Of a DNA stretch of 14,768 nt, positions 13,288 through 14,768 are shown one piece after another. Every line of letters begins with the position of its first letter. Position 1 is the first letter of the stretch. Source of the stretch: CAYNWK01 sp964400875. GTDB taxonomy: Bacteria > Chloroflexota > Anaerolineae > Anaerolineales > UBA4823. The DNA is taken from contig CAYNWK010000105.1 in assembly GCA_964400875.1 (NCBI GenBank), positions 1-14,768 on the forward strand, written 5' to 3'. The notes beneath the pieces are model-generated. The model had not been told where the DNA came from. It was given only the letters and a program-made list of their open reading frames with translations, and ran no database searches. A program made the position numbers and the translations under genes.

Positions 13288-14145
13288 ATGATTTCCAAAA
13301 TTAATCTCTCTATTCGTTCCGCGCATCGTGAAGATCGCCGCCAGATCGCTAACCTTATCCACGAACCTCGCGTACATCGACACCTGGATTGGCGTCCACC
13401 GTTGGATTGGATCGGTCATGAGCCCTTCCTAGTGGCGGAGAACGATCGTGATCTGATCGCTGTATTAGCCTGCCCGCCTGATCCTCCGGATATCGCTTGG
13501 ATACGGTTATTAGCCGTATCCGCTGATGCAGATCCCCAGGAAGCATGGGCTTCGATGTGGGCAATTGCGCGGGAGAAATTAACCCAAATGGACGGTGTCG
13601 TTGCAGCGGCGATCCCGCTCCATGACTGGTTTCTGAACCTATTGGTAGGAAGTGGTTTTACCCAGGCGAGCACCGTGATCATGCTGGAATGGAATCCTAG
13701 TGAGCTACCGCCCGGCAGGTCAACTTCGCCGGTTTCTTTACGTACCATGAGCTTTGATGATATCCCGACCGTTGAGCACCTGGATAACCTAGCCTTTAAT
13801 CGACTGTGGTGTAATTCAAGTACTTCGCTTGAATTGGCATTACGCCAGGCAGCGGTTGCTGTGGTTGCTGAGATAGAAGGGCAGATTGTCGGTTATCAGA
13901 TCAGCACGGCCAACCATATGGGCGGACACCTGGCGCGTCTTGCCATTCACCCCGATTTTCAGGGTGAAGGCATAGGATATTCCTTGGTACGAGACCTGCT
14001 GAAGCAGTTTGAAATGCGCGGCGCCAAGCGGGTGACCGTCAACACCCAAAAGGACAATATCGCCTCGCTGGCGCTCTATAAAAAAGCTAACTTTCATACC
14101 ACCGGTGAGAAATTTCCCGTTTATCAATATCAATTACATGGCTGA
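13288..14145 (+). CDS. Double-GNAT N-acetyltransferase
   Basis: The 285-residue product appears to contain two GNAT folds. The N-terminal one (about 6-137) has the general strand pattern and a WFLNLLVGSGF segment but no acetyl-CoA pyrophosphate loop, so it is probably degenerate. The C-terminal one (about 149-283) is complete: VVAEIEGQIVGYQ, LARLAIHPDFQGEGIGYSLV with the acetyl-CoA loop QGEGIG at 225-230, and the NTQKDNIASLALYKKANF motif at 252-269. It transfers an acetyl group from acetyl-CoA to an unknown amine. A TTG at 13252 is in frame but lies in the promoter -35, so the ATG at 13288 is chosen. A V4R-like gene follows after 41 bases, probably in the same operon. Confidence 0.88.
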   Translation: MISKINLSIRSAHREDRRQIANLIHEPRVHRHLDWRPPLDWIGHEPFLVAENDRDLIAVLACPPDPPDIAWIRLLAVSADADPQEAWASMWAIAREKLTQMDGVVAAAIPLHDWFLNLLVGSGFTQASTVIMLEWNPSELPPGRSTSPVSLRTMSFDDIPTVEHLDNLAFNRLWCNSSTSLELALRQAAVAVVAEIEGQIVGYQISTANHMGGHLARLAIHPDFQGEGIGYSLVRDLLKQFEMRGAKRVTVNTQKDNIASLALYKKANFHTTGEKFPVYQYQLHG

Positions 14146-14186
14146 AAGCTGGTTCAATCATGCTAATAATATCCAAGGGAGGCCTT

Positions 14187-14768
14187 TTGCCGCGCAATAA
14201 AGTCTCGTACGTCGCCTTTGAATGGGTCCAAGAATTGATCGACGCCGCTCAAGAGGTGCTGGGCAGCGGACCTTTGAAACGGGCTTTGCTATCGGCTGGA
14301 CTTGATCGGCTGGATGACAGATTGCCCTCTAATCGTCAAGATCCAAAGGTCACTGTAGAGGAATTTTCTCGCTTTAATGAAGCGATCCAGGAACAAATCG
14401 GGAATTATTGGGCAGCGCGTAACTGTTTGCGCCGGATCGGTCAGGCACTGTTTCCCCTCGCTGAGCAATCCGAACAATCCACTCTGTTGAATATCTCACG
14501 ACGGTCGATGGCGTTGATGCCCCAGAAAATCCGGATCCGTTTTATCCTGGAGGGCCTGGTAAACGCGTTGAAGGAAAGCAATCCCAGCATGGATGCATGG
14601 GTCGAGCAAATCGACGGAAAAGTCGCTTTTGTCGATCGCACCTGTCCTATTTGTGATCAGCGTGAGAGTCAAAAGCCCATTTGTTTTCTATATGAGGGGG
14701 CGATCCAAAAGGCTGTGTATTGGGCTACCGGTCGAGATCTACGCGTCCACGAGGTCGAATGTATTGCC
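14187..14768 (+). CDS. V4R-like protein, 3' end beyond the window
   Basis: An open frame of 194 codons runs off the window without a stop. The N-terminal half (1-110) is helical and not recognised. The second half, from about 100, looks like a V4R (4-vinyl reductase, small-molecule or hydrocarbon-binding) domain: RIRFILEGLVNALKES, then CPICDQRESQKPICFLYEGAIQKAVYWATGRDLRVHEVEC. Cys153, Cys156, Cys166 and Cys192 are the expected metal-binding cysteines of that domain. The chosen start is TTG at 14187, with AAGGGAGG at 14175-14182 four bases upstream. An in-frame ATG at 14160 would add nine residues but has no ribosome binding site. The ligand and role are unknown. Related domains occur in bacteriochlorophyll biosynthesis (BchJ) and in aromatic-sensing regulators. 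Confidence 0.75.
   Translation, partial: MPRNKVSYVAFEWVQELIDAAQEVLGSGPLKRALLSAGLDRLDDRLPSNRQDPKVTVEEFSRFNEAIQEQIGNYWAARNCLRRIGQALFPLAEQSEQSTLLNISRRSMALMPQKIRIRFILEGLVNALKESNPSMDAWVEQIDGKVAFVDRTCPICDQRESQKPICFLYEGAIQKAVYWATGRDLRVHEVECIA

Noticed and set aside
1..14768. CRISPR array, tRNA, rRNA, insertion sequence or phage genes
   Set aside because: I saw no regularly spaced repeats, tRNA cloverleaf, transposase or integrase motifs on either strand.

Overview
The window reads as a chromosomal stretch of a bacterium, most likely a Chloroflexota member of the Anaerolineae type. This is inferred from gene content and style: moderate GC, an L31 protein carrying an RNA polymerase alpha C-terminal-like domain, a CCA enzyme with an unusual N-terminal extension, soluble sensor kinases and a solitary CpaF-type ATPase. 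No rRNA, tRNA, CRISPR array, insertion sequence or integrase is visible. The taxonomic call is an inference, because I could not run a search.

Region 1 (1-1450) is a ribosomal protein operon, rplU-rpmA-rpmE. It is driven by a consensus promoter (TTGACA, 17 bp, TATAAT), has a leader hairpin at the predicted transcript start, and ends at a strong intrinsic terminator. Its third gene is an L31-alphaCTD fusion.

Region 2 (1488-2778, minus strand) holds a trypsin-fold serine protease with a complete His-Asp-Ser set. It overlaps a small gene that encodes only a second copy of the protease's N-terminal domain. A 387-base divergent intergenic region with a perfect 19-bp hairpin separates this pair from Region 3.

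Region 3 (3166-6039) is a tightly packed operon: thymidine kinase, hypoxanthine phosphoribosyltransferase, and a CCA-adding or poly(A) polymerase-type nucleotidyltransferase with an HD domain. It combines nucleotide salvage with tRNA 3'-end maturation.

Region 4 (6115-9948) is a signalling cluster. A receiver-only response regulator lies on the minus strand. Divergent from it is a three-gene operon: a soluble histidine kinase with a zinc ribbon and an MshEN-like (potential c-di-GMP-binding) domain, a GAF-domain histidine kinase, and an OmpR/PhoB-type regulator.

Region 5 (10118-14768) holds a small DUF6812-like protein overlapping a CpaF/TadA secretion ATPase, a tandem-XRE regulator, a TPR protein, a double-GNAT acetyltransferase with a probable leaderless promoter, and the first 194 codons of a V4R-like protein that runs off the window.

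The most interesting points are the L31-alphaCTD fusion, the protease with its free-standing N-terminal-domain paralogue, the MshEN/zinc-ribbon kinase, the 19-bp hairpin, and two promoters placed so close to start codons that the mRNAs would be leaderless or nearly so.
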